A DNA stretch of 50,682 nucleotides from contig JAEYSR010000075.1 in the NCBI GenBank assembly GCA_023434535.1, positions 1-50,682 on the forward strand, given 5' to 3'. This stretch comes from Actinomycetes bacterium. GTDB taxonomy: Bacteria; Actinomycetota; Acidimicrobiia; Acidimicrobiales; Microtrichaceae. This document shows positions 45,608-50,682 of this stretch, piece by piece. The position numbers were made by a program, and so were the translations under genes. Each line of letters opens with the position of its first letter. Within the stretch, counting starts at the first letter, position 1. Below the pieces are notes generated by a model. The model did not search any database. It saw nothing but the letters and a program-made list of their open reading frames with translations, and was not told the DNA's origin.

Positions 45608-47781
45608 CCCGGCAGCATCACATGGAACGGGACGGTGATCGTCATGTACTGCCCGCGGTTCGGCCCGATCGACACCAGCTGGTCGTAGTAGCCGAGCCCG
45701 AGGAGCATCTCGCCGTCGGTCCCCACGCCGCTCAGGGCCGGCTGCGCGGTTCCGGCGTAGCAGTAGAACCCGACCGTGCCGACGGTGTCGACGCATCCCG
45801 GCAGCTGCACCTCCACGACGTCGCTCCACGGCCCCTGCGGCTCGGTGGCCACCCTGACGAACACCCGGTCGGTGAACCCGGGCCAGGGGCTGTAGGCCAT
45901 GACGTACACACCGTGGGTCTGGTCCCACGAGACGGTGGCCGACGCCACCGGGGCCTGTGGGTCGGCGCCGCCCGACGGCCCCGGGATGATCCCCACGGCC
46001 GCGCCCACGTCGCTGACCCAGGTCGCGCCGTTCCAGAACCGCCACGACGGCCGGTCGTCCACCGCCGACGCCGGGACCCGACCGACCCGGCACGGTCCGA
46101 ACTCGTCCGGCCAGCTGACCTCCCCGTCGTCGGGCGGGGTGTCGCAGTCGTAGGCGTACACGTAGGTGACCCCTCCCACGAGGCCCGTCGTCGCCGCGGT
46201 GCCGTACTCGCGACCGGCCGGGAACAGCTGGTGGTCGATCACCTGTCCGGTCACCGGGACCCCGATCGGCGGGTCGGACGGGTCGTAGGTCCACCGGGCG
46301 ACCGACATGCCACGCCCTTCGATCTCCAGAGGTCCGTCGCCGAGGCACACGTTGGCCAGGAACACCGTGACGAGGTCCTTGCCCCCGCCGGCGTCGGAGC
46401 GCACCGCGGCGCTCGGCCACAGCGCCTTGGTCGGACGGTCGGCCGTGCACGTCCAGGCCGAGCCATCCGGCGACGCGAACTGCACCGGCTCGCCGCCCGT
46501 CGCGCCGTCCTGGGTGACCGTCGGGCTGCCCGCCCGCGCCCAGGCCGCCGTGTTGTTGACGAAGTAGCGCAGGTTGCCCGCCGGGTCCGACGCCGAGCTG
46601 TCGCCGAACAGCCACAGGACCGAGCCGTCGCGCAGCTGCACGCTGATGCCGGCGTCACGGTCGATGCCGGCCAGCGGGTTGCCGTCCGCCGGACCGACCG
46701 GCACCGGCAGGGCGGACGGCGCCCCGGAGCTGCCGACCGACACGGACGAGAGCAGCACCGTCCCGCACGGCCAGGACCGGTCGCCGGTGACCGCCGAGGG
46801 GCCGGCCGCGGTCGGCACGTCGGTCGCGGTCACGCAGACCTCGTGGGCCCCGGGTGCCAGCCCGGAGATCGTGGTGTCGTACGCCCCTGCGCTCGTCTGC
46901 ACCACGTGGTCGACGCCGTCGACGGCGACGCGGACGGTGACCGCCCCCGCGGTGTCGGGATCGACGGCCGTCCCGCGCACCCGGACCGACGAGGAGCCGA
47001 CCGGCACCACCGAGGTGACCGCGCCCGTCGGACGTCGATCGACGGGGACCGCCACCTCGACGCTGCGACAGCCCAGCCACTGCGACGAGCCCGGGCCGAC
47101 GTTCTCGGCGATCACGCACAGCAGGTGGGTGCCCGGTGCCGCCGGCACGACGTAGGAGTAGCCGTGCGCCGACCCGAGCCCGTGGGCGGCGGCGACGTCG
47201 GGCCGGTGCCCATCGGCCGACTCCCGGACGACCGGGACGCCGTCGAGCAGCACGCCGGCGACGATGGGGTCCGTGGTGTCGGGGTCCAGCGCCCAGCCCG
47301 ACACCGAGATCGTGCGGTCGCCGGTGACGACCGAGTCGATCGTGCCCATCGGGTCCGACGACGGGACCGTGACGTAGGTGCAGCCGAGGAGACGGCCCTC
47401 GGTGCCGGGACCCACGTTGTCGGCCCAGACGCACACCTGGTGCGGACCCGGCGTCAGGCCTCCGAAGGACACGTCGAAGCCGTGGCGCGGGCCGAGCGAC
47501 GGGTGCGCCGCGGCGACGTCGGGCCGTTCGAGGTCGGCCGTGGCGGTGACGGGCCGCTGCTCCGACGAGACCGACACGGTGATGGGCGCGGAGGTGTCGG
47601 GATCGGCCACCCAGCCGATCGCCCGGAAGCCCCCGCTCTCGGGCACCACGCGATCGAGATGGCCGAAGGGCGCCGTCCCGGTGGGGTCGGGCTGATCAGG
47701 TCCGAGGCATCCGCTGAGCGCCACCGCGGCGACGGCGACGAGCGTGGCGAGACCCAGGTTCCGGCTCCGGAGTACGCGCAC
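45604..47781 (-). CDS. Large secreted lipoprotein: three GWAxDPDT repeats plus DUF4185-like propeller
   Basis: A 725-residue lipoprotein with a lipobox ending at Cys25 (VALSGC). Three repeats of about 100 residues follow, each starting with a G-x-I/L-D-x-V-like strand, then (G)W-x-x-D-P-D-T (about 57, 163 and 268), and in the first two R-P-D-V-A-A-A-H and C-V-x-A-x-N-V-G-P-G-x-x-x-L-G-C. From about residue 365 the pattern changes to a beta-propeller like DUF4185/glycosidase-fold proteins (DRDAGISVQLRDGSVLWLFGDSS in part; HGVYVMAYSPWPGFTDRV). Several cysteine pairs point to an extracellular location. Likely a surface glycan-binding or -acting protein. GTG start after GAAGGA. Confidence 0.82.
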   Translation of the reverse strand: MRVLRSRNLGLATLVAVAAVALSGCLGPDQPDPTGTAPFGHLDRVVPESGGFRAIGWVADPDTSAPITVSVSSEQRPVTATADLERPDVAAAHPSLGPRHGFDVSFGGLTPGPHQVCVWADNVGPGTEGRLLGCTYVTVPSSDPMGTIDSVVTGDRTISVSGWALDPDTTDPIVAGVLLDGVPVVRESADGHRPDVAAAHGLGSAHGYSYVVPAAPGTHLLCVIAENVGPGSSQWLGCRSVEVAVPVDRRPTGAVTSVVPVGSSSVRVRGTAVDPDTAGAVTVRVAVDGVDHVVQTSAGAYDTTISGLAPGAHEVCVTATDVPTAAGPSAVTGDRSWPCGTVLLSSVSVGSSGAPSALPVPVGPADGNPLAGIDRDAGISVQLRDGSVLWLFGDSSASDPAGNLRYFVNNTAAWARAGSPTVTQDGATGGEPVQFASPDGSAWTCTADRPTKALWPSAAVRSDAGGGKDLVTVFLANVCLGDGPLEIEGRGMSVARWTYDPSDPPIGVPVTGQVIDHQLFPAGREYGTAATTGLVGGVTYVYAYDCDTPPDDGEVSWPDEFGPCRVGRVPASAVDDRPSWRFWNGATWVSDVGAAVGIIPGPSGGADPQAPVASATVSWDQTHGVYVMAYSPWPGFTDRVFVRVATEPQGPWSDVVEVQLPGCVDTVGTVGFYCYAGTAQPALSGVGTDGEMLLGLGYYDQLVSIGPNRGQYMTITVPFHVMLPG

Positions 47782-47907
47782 GGCCCATCCTTCCGATCCT
47801 CGGGCCCGCGGTGCTCTCGGTCCCTTCCCCCCGACGCGACGGTACCGGAGCGACTCCAGCCGGGGTACGCGGCCCCCACCCTGTCGGACAGGGCGGACGG
47901 GTGGGCG

Positions 47908-50184
<2,277 letters not shown>

Positions 50185-50190
50185 GGCCGC

Positions 50191-50196
50191 AACCTA
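50191..50196 (-). promoter_or_regulatory. -10 box TAGGTT of purL
   Basis: Minus-strand TAGGTT, six bases, ATG at 50184. Leaderless pattern. The gap from here to 50409 shows no further gene. Confidence 0.45.
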
Positions 50197-50409
50197 CCCG
50201 TCCGCGCCCCCGGCCCCGGCAACGTCGTCCGGCCGACCGGCGCGATGGCCGCACGGCGGGCTCGACGTCAGCGCATCACGGCGTCGGACCGTCGGATCGA
50301 CAGCATGAACTCCGTTCGATCCACGTTGAATGGGACGGCCCGATCCGGACTCTATGGATGCGACGTCGACCGGTGAGAAATGGTCAGTGGAGATCGCCCG
50401 CGGGGTGGT

Positions 50410-50438
50410 TTGAAAAGAGTGCTCGGAGGGTGTGGACT
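50410..50438 (+). promoter_or_regulatory. Promoter of the right-edge gene
   Basis: TTGAAA (50410-50415), 17-base spacer, TGGACT (50433-50438), seven bases, ATG at 50446. The -35 is good and the -10 poor; no Shine-Dalgarno at the right distance, consistent with a leaderless mRNA. Confidence 0.4.
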
Positions 50439-50445
50439 CACGTCC

Positions 50446-50682
50446 ATGGCAGCAGCATCGAAGTCCAAGAAGCGCGTGGTCACCGACGAGCACAAGGCCG
50501 CAATGGCAGCTGGTCGGACCGAGGCCAGAGCGGTCAAGAACTACCTCGAAGGACTCGAGCTCACCCGGCCCAAGCGCGGCCGCAAGCGCACCCCCGACTC
50601 GATCAACCAGCGTCTGGTGAAGATCTCCGCCGAGCTGGAGTCCGCCACCGATCCGATGAAGAAGCTGTCGCTCACGCAGGAG
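50446..50682 (+). CDS. Basic conserved actinobacterial protein (partial, runs off the edge)
   Basis: The first 79 codons are present. The protein is rich in Lys, Arg and Ala: MAAASKSKKRVVTDEHKAAM at the start, then a predicted helix, L-T-R-P-K-R-G-R-K-R-T-P-D-S-I, and a helical segment INQRLVKISAELE. This pattern (a short Lys-rich head, GRTEARAVKNYLE, then PKRGRKRTP) occurs, as I recall, in an uncharacterised actinobacterial family. The RGRK core could contact nucleic acid. Function unknown. Confidence 0.7.
   Translation, partial: MAAASKSKKRVVTDEHKAAMAAGRTEARAVKNYLEGLELTRPKRGRKRTPDSINQRLVKISAELESATDPMKKLSLTQE

Overview
The window reads as chromosomal DNA of a high-GC actinobacterium, most likely of the class Acidimicrobiia (inference from gene content, not from a marker phylogeny). 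The signs are a WhiB-family regulator, a ClpS-DUF2017 pair, a SigK/RskA-type sigma/anti-sigma pair, a caa3-type oxidase with actinobacterial-style ctaA/ctaB, and many GTG starts. I see no insertion sequence, prophage, CRISPR array or replication origin.

Layout. 1-4.2 kb: a membrane protein, then a minus-strand run of GT4 glycosyltransferase, amidase and nitroreductase. 4.2-9 kb: repeats, a metallophosphatase, an M50 site-2 protease and a DEAD-box helicase. 9-12.4 kb: dut, orn, an MBL-fold hydrolase and a secreted hypothetical protein. 12.4-13.5 kb: a WhiB7-like regulator behind a long leader that carries a small ORF and an intrinsic terminator with an alternative antiterminator. 13.6-16 kb: TlpA/ResA-like thioredoxin, CcdA and an LCIB-type carbonic anhydrase homologue. 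16.1-18.2 kb: pdxH behind a CLC-F fluoride antiporter gene controlled by a fluoride riboswitch. 18.2-20 kb: serS and a PhnB-like protein. 20.2-24.2 kb: fasciclin lipoprotein, molybdopterin oxidoreductase, SigK-like sigma factor and RskA-like anti-sigma factor. 24.3-26.7 kb: HAD phosphatase and an ABC transporter. 26.8-36.5 kb: the cytochrome oxidase and heme A region. 36.5-37.7 kb: clpS, DUF2017 and tRNAs Glu, Asp and Phe. 37.8-50.2 kb: malic enzyme, pyrE, a lipocalin-like hypothetical protein, pirin, purM, purF, gluQ, a secreted repeat lipoprotein and purL. A basic conserved protein runs off the right edge.

How the genes work together. ctaA and ctaB make heme A for the caa3 oxidase (ctaC with fused cytochrome c, ctaD, ctaE, ctaF). 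TlpA and CcdA would supply reductant for maturation of its covalent heme c. The oxidase operon opens with three membrane proteins that look like metal-free paralogues of subunit I, subunit III and the subunit IV-like module. This is the most unusual gene content in the window.

Regulation is unusually readable. There is a fluoride riboswitch, a WhiB7-type attenuator and a SigK-type promoter, and about a dozen genes carry a TANNNT box 6-8 bases before the start codon, which suggests leaderless transcripts. Twice or more the TAG stop of the upstream gene supplies the TA of that box.
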